Shown here: in pieces, positions 34,240 through 44,300 of the stretch
How the letters are laid out: the number at the start of each line of letters is the position of its first letter
Numbering within the stretch: the first letter of the stretch is position 1
Origin: Dictyobacter alpinus
Lineage (GTDB): Bacteria > Chloroflexota > Ktedonobacteria > Ktedonobacterales > Ktedonobacteraceae
NCBI RefSeq assembly: GCF_003967575.1
Contig: NZ_BIFT01000001.1
Coordinates: forward strand, 2,356,001 to 2,420,000
Direction: 5' to 3'
Length of the DNA: 64,000 nt
Program-made: the position numbers and the translations under genes
Notes under the pieces: generated by a model
What the model was told of the DNA's origin: nothing
Database searches by the model: none
Seen by the model: only the letters and a program-made list of their open reading frames with translations

Positions 34240-34445
34240 ATATCCATTCCCTTAATTAGCCGTTTAAAACATCACCATTATAGAGCACCAATCCTATTCA
34301 AGCAATCTTAACCATCCCGTTTCAGGAAATATATTTCACCTAGATACAGTTTATGAAGGTATAATAACGCTGACGTAGATAGATATACTATAGATTTACC
34401 TGCGCTGGTGCACTGACCTTGTGTTTTGTAAAGAGAGGCTGCTGC

Positions 34446-35846
34446 ATGAGTACCTATCCTCATGAACAACTTGTACATACATTGAGCGCTTTACTTATTG
34501 AGTTACACGCTCTTCAATTATTGGTCCATTCTGATAAGCAAGATGATGTGCTTGATCTTGCGGCTGTGCGCTCAAGTATTTCTGATGTGGAAGCATTGGC
34601 CTTTGAGGCTTTGACGATTTCTCGGGCGGCCCTTGAGGAGGTGCCTATTCCTGAGTTGGATGGTGTATCGCTGTCTGAGGCTCTTTCTCGCGCGGTAGAG
34701 GAGACGGCTGAGCAGTTGAAACTGGCGAGCCGTATTTCTTTCTCTGGTGATGATGAGGAGCCGCGTAGCCCTGATCGTACTCTGTCGCCTGAGGCTGAAC
34801 GGTTGCTCTATCTATTGGCGCGTGAAGCGCTTTATCAAGTGTCACAGCATAAGGATGCTCGAAGGTTGCGCTTTACCTTTAATTATCGCCAGGATGATGT
34901 GCAGATGAGCCTGGAGGACGATGGTATTCTTGATGGTCGTTCTGAACAGGATGCTGCTACCGATACGCCGGCTCCTCCTTTTGATTTTGTGCCGGCTCCA
35001 GCTGATACAACTTTGACTCCTGTGCTAAGAGATTTGCGTTCTCGCCTGGAACATCTGGGTGGCTCTCTTGAGATCACGTTGCTGGAGGAGCGGGGTGTAC
35101 GCATACGTGCGCTTCTCCCTTATCATTCTTCTTTACTGCCCTCTGTGTCTTCTCCTGTTGCGTCTGTAGCGGTCTCTGATGCTGCTACCGATGCGACTGA
35201 TCAGAAGGTGACGATTTTACTGGTGGATGCGCTGGCGGTGACACGTGCCGGTCTACATCGCTTGCTTGAGGCTTATCCTGGTCTGTCGGTGATTGGAGAG
35301 GCGGTAGACGGTGTACAGGCGGTCAGTGAGACGCTTGAATTGGGTCCACAAGTGGTTTTGATGGATACCCAGTTGCCAAATGGTCAGAGTCTGGAGGCTT
35401 TGCGGCAGATCAAGCAGTTGAATCTCAATACCAGGGTTTTGCTATTGGCCACTCAGGATCGTGAGGAGTATCTGTATGAGTCGTTGCGCATGGGGGCGGA
35501 TGGCTATGTGTTGAAGGATATTGCTCCAGATGATCTGGCTCAGGCTGTGCATATGGTGGCTCGTGGTGAGGTACTGGTTCAGCCTCAGTTAGCTGGACGC
35601 CTGCTCTCTCGTTTTGGCCGTCAGGGCCGTGGGAATGCGCCCTATGAGACGTTGACTACACGTGAGTTGGAGGTATTACGCTTGCTGGCACGTGGCCTGC
35701 GTAATAAAGAGATTGCCGCCCGCCTGTTTGTCAGTGAGCGAACAGTGAATTTTCATCTGGCCAATATCTATCAGAAACTAGGCGTCTCAGGGCGCACCGA
35801 GGCATTAAGTAAAGCCCTGGATCAAGGCCTTGTCAGTACGTCATAA
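34446..35846 (+). CDS. Fusion of degenerate histidine-kinase ATPase, receiver and LuxR-type HTH
   Basis: 466 aa from ATG 34446 (GAGAGG upstream). Residues 1-115 form helices without a clear DHp histidine; 118-226 resemble an HATPase_c domain (N-box-like AREALYQVSQH, G1-like LEDDG, G2-like LRSRLEHLGGSLEI). A linker with Pro/Ala/Ser leads to a receiver at 254-372: phosphoacceptor Asp307 in VLMDTQL and Lys357 are present, but the acidic pair is VDA instead of VDD. The LuxR/NarL HTH is at 400-460 (LTTRELEVLRLLARGLRNKEIAARLFVSERTVNFHL). A one-protein regulator; whether it autophosphorylates is doubtful. Confidence 0.85.
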   Translation: MSTYPHEQLVHTLSALLIELHALQLLVHSDKQDDVLDLAAVRSSISDVEALAFEALTISRAALEEVPIPELDGVSLSEALSRAVEETAEQLKLASRISFSGDDEEPRSPDRTLSPEAERLLYLLAREALYQVSQHKDARRLRFTFNYRQDDVQMSLEDDGILDGRSEQDAATDTPAPPFDFVPAPADTTLTPVLRDLRSRLEHLGGSLEITLLEERGVRIRALLPYHSSLLPSVSSPVASVAVSDAATDATDQKVTILLVDALAVTRAGLHRLLEAYPGLSVIGEAVDGVQAVSETLELGPQVVLMDTQLPNGQSLEALRQIKQLNLNTRVLLLATQDREEYLYESLRMGADGYVLKDIAPDDLAQAVHMVARGEVLVQPQLAGRLLSRFGRQGRGNAPYETLTTRELEVLRLLARGLRNKEIAARLFVSERTVNFHLANIYQKLGVSGRTEALSKALDQGLVSTS

Positions 35847-35870
35847 AATAATATTTTACTGGTTAACGCT

Positions 35871-36027
35871 ATGTGCAAGTTTGCCACATACCCACTCTTT
35901 GCAAGTTTGCCACATACCCACTCTTTTGAGGAGGAACATGGCGAGGCGGTCGCGACCGCCTCGCCATGTTCCTCCTCAAAACAAGCGAGCGCCGTAGGCG
36001 CGAGGTGTGAGGGATAAAACTTGCACA
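35871..36027. repeat. 157-bp element with terminal inverted repeats and 58-bp perfect palindrome (copy 2)
   Basis: Ends ATGTGCAAGTTT and AAACTTGCACAT are exact inverted repeats, and similarity continues outward with imperfect GTTAAC. Inside are two tandem units of GCAAGTTTGCCACATACCCA-type, then a perfect 58-bp palindrome at 35924-35981 with core GGCGGTCGCGACCGCC, then AAGCGAGCGCCGTAGGCGCG and ATAAAACTTGCAC shared with copy 1 at 9745-9788. It has no coding potential. Miniature-transposon-like. Confidence 0.85.
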
Positions 36028-36096
36028 TGGCGTTGGTTAAGTAGCTGTTATAGGATAGAGGATCATTATATTCAGGTTATTGTTTTAGTATCCTAC

Positions 36097-36143
36097 AAAA
36101 AAAGTATGGTAGCCCTGGCATGCTGGAGTTACCATACTTTTTT
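36097..36143. terminator. Bidirectional terminator
   Basis: Inverted repeat of about 14 bp around AAGTATGGTA/TACCATACTT (36097-36111 and 36130-36143) with A7 and T6 at the two ends, between converging genes ending at 35846 and 36169. Confidence 0.8.
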
Positions 36144-36168
36144 ACTTACCATGATATGGTTGTTCGAT

Positions 36169-37317
36169 TTATATTACTCCTGCTCGCCATCTATCGATTG
36201 AGTATTTCAAGGAGCTTATATATGCCGCTTCGTTATTGTTATCTGAACTCGGTGCGTAAGTAGGAATGATTTTTTCAATTGTATCTTTGTGCATGTCAAT
36301 AACATAGAAGTTGCGAATGAGGGAATACCAGGTTTTGATACCGTCATCCCAACTATCCATCTGGGCGTAACCATCTCCGCTGGCATTTTTATCTACGCAC
36401 TCATGATTTTGTATACAGCGCAAGTTACCAATTGAAAGGGTTTTTCTGGCTTCTCCCCTCGTACCAAAGGTGCTTTCATGTTGAAAAAAAGCTAGTGCAA
36501 AAACTGGATCAATGCCATATTGAACGCCCAGGTCGTAGAACACTTGCCCTTTTCCTGCAGCCGGTGATCCCGCATTTGATAGGACTTTGTTAATGAAGTC
36601 TGCGCTTACTGTGGGTTTGCCCATCACAGCGTAAGGGCCAGTAGCTGGCTTGATGGTTTTTTTGATCGGTTCGGGCTGGGTTTTTTGCCAGTCTTTGGCC
36701 TGGCTACCACCTACCTGGATGCTGTAGGTCTGGCCTACTCCGAAGTTGAAGTTGACGGTGTTTTCACGCTGTAAGATGCCGGCTGTGACCAGGACCAGTA
36801 GTGAGATGATCGCGAACGTAAAGCAGATCAACCATGGATGCAACCAGGATTTATGCTTTTCTAGCTGCTTAATCGCAGGCGTATCGTGCATCAAGGCCCG
36901 ATCGATATCTACCGCCCTGGCTAATTTTGTATTGGGAAGTACCCTGGTATTGTGATCTGTTCTTAAATTTTCAAGGACCTGTGTGCTGTTAGTTTCTCGT
37001 AAATCTCGGGTAAGTACCCTGGTCGCTTCAGCCGCACGCTTATCGGTTGAGAGCATTCTGGTTGTGCCAGCTTTACCGCCGTTTGTAATTCTTGTGGTCG
37101 CTGTTTTACCTGTCCGATTGGAGACATTTTCTGTTCGAGTGGGTGGTCTAACAGAAGCACTTTCTCGGGTGAAGGTGAATGTTTCTTCGGTAAGTGGTTC
37201 GTTCCCCTCACCATCGGGCGCCGCGGACAAATCCCGGGTAGCACGAGCGGGAATGGCCGAGCGCGTTTGTGTGGTTGTCGGGGACACCGATTTTTTGGCG
37301 TAGTTGCCACTCGCCAT
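36169..37317 (-). CDS. Membrane-anchored glucosaminidase/muramidase-like protein
   Basis: 382 aa from ATG 37317 (AAGGAGG 8 nt upstream). Residues 1-160 are hydrophilic with repeated RVL/TR motifs (TRMLSTDKR, TRVLTRDLR, TQVLENLR, TRVLPNTK), likely cytoplasmic. One membrane helix follows (WLICFTFAIISLLVLVTAGIL). The outside C-terminal domain (about 250-382) has DLGVQYGIDPVFALAFFQHES with a catalytic-type Glu, then TLSIGNLRC and the YAQMDSWDDGIKTWYSLI pattern of glucosaminidase or transglycosylase-like peptidoglycan hydrolases. Cell-wall remodelling is the likely role. Confidence 0.78.
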   Translation of the reverse strand: MASGNYAKKSVSPTTTQTRSAIPARATRDLSAAPDGEGNEPLTEETFTFTRESASVRPPTRTENVSNRTGKTATTRITNGGKAGTTRMLSTDKRAAEATRVLTRDLRETNSTQVLENLRTDHNTRVLPNTKLARAVDIDRALMHDTPAIKQLEKHKSWLHPWLICFTFAIISLLVLVTAGILQRENTVNFNFGVGQTYSIQVGGSQAKDWQKTQPEPIKKTIKPATGPYAVMGKPTVSADFINKVLSNAGSPAAGKGQVFYDLGVQYGIDPVFALAFFQHESTFGTRGEARKTLSIGNLRCIQNHECVDKNASGDGYAQMDSWDDGIKTWYSLIRNFYVIDMHKDTIEKIIPTYAPSSDNNNEAAYISSLKYSIDRWRAGVI

Positions 37318-38000
37318 GAACATGACCTCCTTAATGGATTCGAACTTTTGTTCTAATTATAGCACACATCTCCAATACTCCCTGCCAGGCGGCTTTTTAT
37401 GCACCTTGACGCATAGAAATACAGCTAGCTACAAACTATCATATCACCCCAAAAGCGGCTAAAGAATAAGAAAAAAGTCCTGTTCACGAGAACTAGATTA
37501 GAATTTCCTTTACTATAGAAAGCAAATATTTATTTTTAACGTATTGAAAATACTACTGCTCTTTTAAGAACTACAAAAATAAATGAATTTTGTTGGCCCC
37601 TCCATTTATTCTTATTAATGTCGATGGTAAAAGATGAAGGCTGCGGACATGTCACTTTTTGTCGGGGCTGGATGTATTATGTATATTAGGATGCAGATGA
37701 GCTCTCATATGTTGCCTGGATGGTAACTATGGTGCTTAAGGGCAAAGATTTCGTGCCGTTAAAGGTCATCCTTAACATGACAAATATCCCTACAGGGTTG
37801 CATGCTAAAGCGAATCATGGCAAACTGGCTGAGAAATATGTGCCGCCTTCTATGACACATAGTCCTAGGCTGTCATCCGAGGACATCGCTAAACGTTGTA
37901 CATTGCAGTGTATGTGATTAAAAAAACAAAGTTGGCGCAATACCTTGTGCTTAAAATGAGTAAGTAATGAATTTTCTATTCTGAAAGGGGCGTTTGTCCT
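37318..38000. other. Non-coding interval of about 680 bp
   Basis: AT-rich, without a gene I trust; a 65-codon plus-strand frame at 37720-37917 lacks a ribosome site and recognisable content. AAAGGGG just before the GTG at 38001 is the next gene's ribosome site. No clear repeats or terminators were seen. Confidence 0.4.
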
Positions 38001-38591
38001 GTGAATTTTTCATTGGTGCTGCTGGCGACCAACCCTAAGGTATCGTCGTCGCCAGATATAATGGGAACTATTCAGGGTCTTCTCGGACCTATTATCGGTT
38101 GTCTGGTGATGTTCTTGGTGATCTTTTCACTGAGTTTGATTATCTGGACATTCCGCGATATTCGTGCGCGTACGCAAGATTTCGTGTCTCAAATTCTGGC
38201 TACTGTCCTTGTTGCTCTCTTTAATGTGGGTGGTTTATTTATCTATCTGATCCTGCGTCCTCGCCAGACCCTGGCGGAAATCTATGAGCGCCAATTAGAG
38301 GAAGAGTCTCTGCTGGCTGAGATGACTGAACGGCAGACATGTACCAATTGTCATGCTCGCGTCGAGTCGGATTTCCAGGTTTGCCCTTCTTGCGGTCAGA
38401 AGCTGAAACGCTCTTGCCCCAAATGTGAGCGTCTGCTTGAACTGCGCTGGACATATTGCCCTTACTGTGCGAATAATGTTGGTAGCGCTCCTATGCCAGG
38501 AAATATGCCGGGCATTTCGATGCAGGGTGTTCCCCCTAGTTCTTCTTTACAGGGAAATCCTGGTATGCCTGTTAGCGGTAATCGCTACTAA
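38001..38591 (+). CDS. Two-helix membrane protein with double zinc ribbon
   Basis: 196 aa, GTG start with AAAGGGG about 11 nt before. Two membrane helices at about 22-50 and 66-90 (LGPIIGCLVMFLVIFSLSLIIWTF; ILATVLVALFNVGGLFIYLIL). A short charged linker follows, then a double zinc ribbon: CTNCHARVESDFQVCPSCG and CPKCERLLELRWTYCPYCA (four C-x2-C knuckles), and a Met/Pro/Gly tail. Cytosolic zinc ribbons on a membrane hairpin are common in Chloroflexota and Firmicutes genomes, but the role is not known. Upstream of gyrB, same strand. Confidence 0.75.
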   Translation: MNFSLVLLATNPKVSSSPDIMGTIQGLLGPIIGCLVMFLVIFSLSLIIWTFRDIRARTQDFVSQILATVLVALFNVGGLFIYLILRPRQTLAEIYERQLEEESLLAEMTERQTCTNCHARVESDFQVCPSCGQKLKRSCPKCERLLELRWTYCPYCANNVGSAPMPGNMPGISMQGVPPSSSLQGNPGMPVSGNRY

Positions 38592-39238
38592 AAGGATGAG
38601 CTCGATTGTGCGACTTCAGGTGGGTCCAGGCTCTCTTCCTCTGTGAATATGTTTATGATGTCAGGAATGAGAGCCTCCCTGCTGAGGATTCCAGTTATGC
38701 TTCTGTTTTTTTCCACTTTTTCACTCCTCGTTTGGAACTTTTACATAGGGATGTAATTAGGGATGTAAAATGGCTTGAATCGCTGTTTTATCAGGCTTGT
38801 ACGTTCATCCTATCTGCTTTGTTTGTTGGTCAAAATGTGATATAATGATGTGACGAAATGTGGCGTTCGTTACCGCATTTTGACTATTCTGTCAGAATGC
38901 TTTTCATATAAGTAGTAAACATGTCTCCACAAAAAATTGCTTCGCAATACGCCTGTATCTGCCTTTGAAAGCATGTACAGTGTTTGTCGTATACCCCATT
39001 GAAGCTGCTTTGTGGCGGACTGGTTGTGTTCCTGTAAGAGGATTTGCGTCCAGGAGCTAGCCGATCTTTTGTCTTTGCGTTCAGATAATACGTTTTCTCT
39101 TAACTGAAGGCCTCTACTAGATCGTGCTCTCTGCAACAGCACCCGTTGATGCAACGGTTACGTATAACAAGGATAATTATCCTTGATGTTGTGTGGCCCG
39201 GGCCTCTTTGGCAGGGTTCCTTAATTGGAGTGTTTTTG
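38592..39238. other. Leader and promoter region of gyrB
   Basis: No gene seen. TATAAT at 38841-38846 with a weak -35 (TTTGTT, 38818-38823, 17-bp spacer) would give a leader of nearly 390 nt. An 18-bp perfect palindrome CAAGGATAATTATCCTTG lies at 39168-39185, 53 bp before the start codon. Confidence 0.5.
39168..39185. promoter_or_regulatory. 18-bp perfect palindrome upstream of gyrB
   Basis: CAAGGATAATTATCCTTG is self-complementary. It could be an operator or a hairpin in the leader close to the ribosome site (GGAG 39227-39230). Confidence 0.45.
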
Positions 39239-41260
39239 ATGGCAAAGACGAGAGAATCTATAATGTCAGAGCAACTCCCTGATGACTTTGATGCTGCTCG
39301 ACTCACTGAACAGGCAAATTCAAGTGGGAATGGTGAGGGGAAAGTGAACGACAACGGTAATGGTAATAGTTATAGCGGACAGAATATTCAGATTCTCGAA
39401 GGCTTAGAGGCCGTCCGTGTACGTCCAGGTATGTACATCGGCGCAACCGATCAGCGTGGACTCCATCATCTCATTCAGGAGGTCGTTGATAATAGCGTTG
39501 ATGAGGTGATGGCCGGCTATGCTGATACTGTGAAGGTTGTCATCCACGCCGATGAATCTGTGACCATCGAAGACAATGGACGTGGTATTCCTGTCGATGA
39601 GCATCATCAGCGTCCCGGTATGTCTACCCTTGAGGTTGTGATGACTGTGTTGCATGCTGGCGGTAAATTTGGTGGCGGTGGCTATCAGATTAGTAGCGGC
39701 CTGCATGGTGTTGGTGTGTCGGTGGTGAATGCTCTGTCCGAGTGGTGTCAGGTAGATGTGAAACATGATGGTTATATCTATCGACAACGTTATGAGAAGG
39801 GTGTTCCGGTTACTCCTCTGGAAAAATTGGGGAAAACGGATGGCACTGGCACGATTACGACGTTTATGGCTGATCTGTCGGTGATGGAGACGCGGGATTA
39901 TAGTTTTGATATCCTGGCCCAGCGTTTTCGTGAGATGGCGTATCTGAACCGTGGTCTGACGATTGCTCTGATTGATGAGCGGACCGATCGCGAGGCGACT
40001 TTCTACTTTGAGGGTGGTCTGGCTTCTTTTGTGCGCTACCTGAATAAGAACCGTAATACTTTATCTCGGCCGGTGAGTATTCTCCGTGATATTGATAATA
40101 TTAAGGTCGAGGTGGCTTTACAGTATAATGATAGTTGGTCTCCAACTGAGTATTCCTTTGCGAATGGTATTAACACTGTGGACGGTGGTATGCATATCAC
40201 TGGTTTCCGCAGCGCTTTGACGCGTACTTTGAATGACTATGCGCGTAAGGCTAATTTGCTGAAGGAGAAGGACGGCAATCTGACCGGTGATGATGTGCGT
40301 CAGGGCCTGACCGCTGTCATTAGTGTGAAGATTCCTAATCCTCAGTTTGAGGCCCAGACCAAGTCGAAACTGAACAATGCAGAGGTCCGGCCGGCTGTTG
40401 AGACGGTGACCGCTGAGGTACTGAATCAGTATCTGGAGACAACTCCCAGTGAGGCCAAGTCGATCATCGATAAATGTCTGATGTCGGCCAGGGCTCGGGA
40501 GGCGGCCAGGGCGGCCCGTGATCTTATTCAGCGTAAGAATGCGCTGGATAATACGCTGCCGGGCAAACTGGCAGACTGTAGTGAGCGTCGGGCTGATCGC
40601 TGTGAACTCTATCTGGTTGAGGGTGACTCTGCCGGTGGTTCCGCGAAACAGGGCCGTGATCGTCACTTCCAGGCTATCCTGCCATTACGTGGTAAGATCC
40701 TGAACGTTGAGCGGGTCGGCCTGGATACCGTCCTCAAAAGCGAGGAAATTAAGAATATTATTACGGCGATCGGTGTAGGTATCGATGAGCACTTCAACAT
40801 GGCCCGCTTGCGCTATGGCCGCGTCGTCATTATGTGCGACGCTGACGTTGATGGTGCCCATATCCGTACCTTGCTGCTAACCTTCTTCTACCGTCATATG
40901 CAGCAGTTGATTAGCGATGGCCATTTGTTTATCGCCCAACCACCGCTCTTCCTCGTCAAAATGGGCAAGACGGTCCATTATGTCTACACCGAAGAGGAGC
41001 GCGATACCCTGATCGCTGATTACAAAGCCTCCCATAATGGCAAGGAGCCTGAGGTTGGCCGCTTTAAAGGTCTTGGTGAAATGAACCCTGAGACCCTATG
41101 GGATACCACCATGGATCCTGAGAAGCGTACCATTCTGAGGGTAAACATTGATGAGGCGGTTGAGGCTGATAAAGTCTTTAGCATGCTGATGGGTAGTGAA
41201 GTCATGCCCCGCAAGCGCTTCATCGAAAGCCATGCGAAGAGTGCTAATCTCGACGTATAA
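39239..41260 (+). CDS. gyrB: DNA gyrase subunit B
   Basis: 673 aa from ATG 39239 with GGAG 8 nt upstream; the following ATG at 39263 is possible. ATPase domain of GHKL type: VRVRPGMYIG, HHLIQEVVDNSVDE, VTIEDNGRGIPV, HAGGKFGGGGYQISSGLHGVGVSVVN. Toprim: YLVEGDSAGGSAKQGRDRHFQAILPLRGKILNVE and CDADVDGAHIRTLLL. Ends with the conserved RFKGLGEMNPETLW and PRKRFIESHAK. Introduces negative supercoils with GyrA, which is not in the window. ParE cannot be fully excluded on sequence reading alone, but the fit to GyrB length and motifs is good. Confidence 0.93.
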   Translation: MAKTRESIMSEQLPDDFDAARLTEQANSSGNGEGKVNDNGNGNSYSGQNIQILEGLEAVRVRPGMYIGATDQRGLHHLIQEVVDNSVDEVMAGYADTVKVVIHADESVTIEDNGRGIPVDEHHQRPGMSTLEVVMTVLHAGGKFGGGGYQISSGLHGVGVSVVNALSEWCQVDVKHDGYIYRQRYEKGVPVTPLEKLGKTDGTGTITTFMADLSVMETRDYSFDILAQRFREMAYLNRGLTIALIDERTDREATFYFEGGLASFVRYLNKNRNTLSRPVSILRDIDNIKVEVALQYNDSWSPTEYSFANGINTVDGGMHITGFRSALTRTLNDYARKANLLKEKDGNLTGDDVRQGLTAVISVKIPNPQFEAQTKSKLNNAEVRPAVETVTAEVLNQYLETTPSEAKSIIDKCLMSARAREAARAARDLIQRKNALDNTLPGKLADCSERRADRCELYLVEGDSAGGSAKQGRDRHFQAILPLRGKILNVERVGLDTVLKSEEIKNIITAIGVGIDEHFNMARLRYGRVVIMCDADVDGAHIRTLLLTFFYRHMQQLISDGHLFIAQPPLFLVKMGKTVHYVYTEEERDTLIADYKASHNGKEPEVGRFKGLGEMNPETLWDTTMDPEKRTILRVNIDEAVEADKVFSMLMGSEVMPRKRFIESHAKSANLDV

Positions 41261-41287
41261 AGCTTGATCTAACCACTAAAGTCTTGT

Positions 41288-41344
41288 AAAAGAGGTCTTG
41301 AGCAAATATCTGATATACATCGGGTGACTGCTCAAGACCTCTTT
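41288..41344. terminator. Bidirectional terminator between gyrB and the WD40 gene
   Basis: 16-bp inverted repeat AAAGAGGTCTTGAGCA (41288-41303) with its complement at 41329-41344, long loop. It sits 27 bp past the gyrB stop and 3 bp before the stop of the converging gene. Confidence 0.75.
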
Positions 41345-41346
41345 CT

Positions 41347-44300
41347 TTACTGGTTGTCTACGGCACCCAGGGATTTAAGGGCTGCGCGCTGGGCACTGGT
41401 CAGACCCGTGGCTCCGGTGATATTCATATCTTCATAGGGCCTCTCATTTCTCAACGCACGTATACGTGCTCCTCGTTCGATATCCCAGAGATGAATAATG
41501 CCTTCATGGTCGCTACTGGCCAGTATTTTTCCATCGGGATGAAAAGCGACTGCATAAATCCAGTGGTTGTGGCCGGTGAGGACTCTTACACAGCGGCCAT
41601 CTGCTACATTCCACAAACGTATCGTTAAGTCTGCCCCCGCACTGGCCAGCATCTTGCCATCAGGACTGAAGGCTACCGAGAATACTTTGTCTTTATGATC
41701 TGTGAATGTGTGTAGCTCTTCTCCTGTTCGTACGTTCCAGATCTTGACAGTCTGGTCCTGACTGGCACTGGCTAGCAGTGCTCCATCAGGACTGAATACG
41801 ACTGCGCTTACCCCATTGTGATGTCCTGTAAGGCGGTGGATACAACTATCAGTGGCGATATCCCATATCCGAATGTCTGTATCATCGCTGCCACTTGCGA
41901 GCCAGGTGCCATCGGGACTGAATGCAACTGAGCCTACCCAATGGGTATGTGCCTCGAATTTTCGGATGGTTTTACCGGTAGGAACATCCCAGAGGCGGAT
42001 TGATTGATCCTGGCTGCCGCTGGCTAATAACAGACCATCAGGACTGAAGGCGACGGCTCCAACCCAGCTTGAGTGTTCTCGCCATACTTTGGGCTGTTGA
42101 TCATTCTTCTGGATGTCCCAGATGCGCACGGTGACGTCGTCACTACTGCTGGCTAATAGTCTACTATCAGGACTAAATGCGACGGACCAGATCCAGTGTT
42201 TGTGTCCTTGTAAGTTGATGCTTGGTGTATCTGTTGTCGTTTTATCCATGTCCCATATATGTACAGCTTGATCAGCCCCTCCTCCCGCGAGCCATTTACC
42301 ATTTGGACTGAAGCTAATTGATCGGATCCAGGCTGTATGACCCTGGAGTGTCTTGACGCTTTTTCCAGTAGCGACTTCCCAGAGGCGGATAGTCTGATCG
42401 TCGGTACCACTTACCAGTGTCCTGCCATTGGGACTAAACGCGATGGACCAGACACGCCCGGTAAGCCCCTCCAGGGTCCTGATACGCTGCCCTGTTTCGG
42501 CGTTCCAGAGGATTATTTTCTGGTCTGTGCAGCCACTGGCTATGATACCTTCTTTGCTAAAGGCAACTGTGCGTATCCAATTAGTGTGCTCGCGCAATAC
42601 ATGGCGGCATACTTTCGTCTTAATATCCCATACACGTACTGTATTATCTGCGCTACCACTGGCTAGTAATGTACCGTCAGGACTAAATGCTACAGCATAT
42701 ACCCAACCATCGTGTCCCTCTAAAACAGCTGATTGACCTGATGCGACGTTCCATAAACGCACTGTGCAGTCTGCGCTACCACTGGCTAACAATGTGCCAT
42801 CAGGACTAAATGCAACTGAGCGTATCCATTCTTTATGCCCTTCAAATTGTTTCACGGTATCTGCTGTAAGGTCCCATATCCATAAAATTCCACTGTCACT
42901 GCCACTGGCTAGCTGCTTTCCATCGGGACTAAAGGCCACCGAATAGACAGCACTTTCATGGTCTAGTTTCTTGAGCTCATTACCCGTTTCAACATCCCAG
43001 ATGCGTACTGTTTCATCTTCACTACCACTGACTAGTTGTTTTCCATCGGGACTAAATTCTATGGTGTGGACCCAGTCGGTATGGTTTGTGAAGTTGTGTA
43101 GTGGCTGGCTACTCTCGAAATCCCATAGCCGAATATCCCCATTATCAGTTCCGGCGGCCATGTATTTGGCATCAGGACTGATTGTAATGCTGAGAATGCT
43201 ACCAATAGAGTCGGTAAAGACTGAGTCTGTGAGGTCAGCCTGGGAAAAGTTGACTTGTGGAAGGTTAATGCCTTGTAAAAAAGCTTCTCGAACCATGAGA
43301 TGTGAAAAATCAGCTGCTCGTAAATTTGAGTCCAGTTGTATCAATAGATTAATGGTGTTTCCTACGGCGTAGTTGCGGGTGTGTGGGAGCTTTTTGAGTA
43401 ATTCTTTGAGGAACTCTTCGCTCCCCTTATAGCTGAATTGAGCAAGTAGCCAACTAAGAATCGGGGCCAGAATCAGGGATTTTTGAGCTTCTCTAATATA
43501 ATCTTTGGCCTGTGCGAGTAGGAGTGCGTGACCGCAGAAGACTGTGAAGTCACCTGTTTTTAGCTCATTGCAGATTTTCTCAACAAAGCGATCTGTGACG
43601 TAACCCATAATTACTGGCTGTAATGTGACCCGTGCGACTCCTTCGGCTTCAATCAGGGAACGGCGCTGTAATGAGCTGATTGCTCCTAGCATGCGGGAGT
43701 AGCCGGGAATCTGGTCTAATTTCTTTTGTAATTCATTGAAGCTGACGGACTCTCTCTCGATTGCTAGCCAATACATAATGCTGCGCTCTAAATTTGTCAG
43801 GCGTTCGAATTGTTCGTGTAAGATGCTTTGAATGTCTCCAAAGATGCCTGCACCTGTTTGTAAGAATTGCTCAATGTCTCCATCAAACATCTGTTGGATG
43901 GGTTCCGCAATCAATTTTAATGCCAGTGGATTACCACCATAGAAGTGAAGTAGGGCTTCCCATACTTTTTTAGATCCAGATAGTTCACGATTGGTCAGTA
44001 ATTGCTGGATTTCGTCTAGCTGCAATCCTCCTAAAAGGAGCGATTTTACAGGAGTTGTTTCACCTTCCATGAGCACAATTTCTTTTGGCTTCTCTCTGCT
44101 CGTCAGAATGATACAACTCCGGTGATATGCTTCTCCCAGACTTCTCAGCAGGATTCCATATCCTTCGTGTTCTTTCTTGTATTCGCCTGCTCTCTCTCCG
44201 CTCTGCATTACTGTCTCAAAATTATCAAAGACAATCAGACAAGGTTTGCTACTTAACAACTCTAGCAGGCGGTTGATGAGAAATGGTTGAGCGGTCTCGT

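Noticed and set aside
37720..37917. 65-codon open frame on the plus strand
   Set aside because: No ribosome site, no recognisable content, isolated in AT-rich DNA; likely chance.
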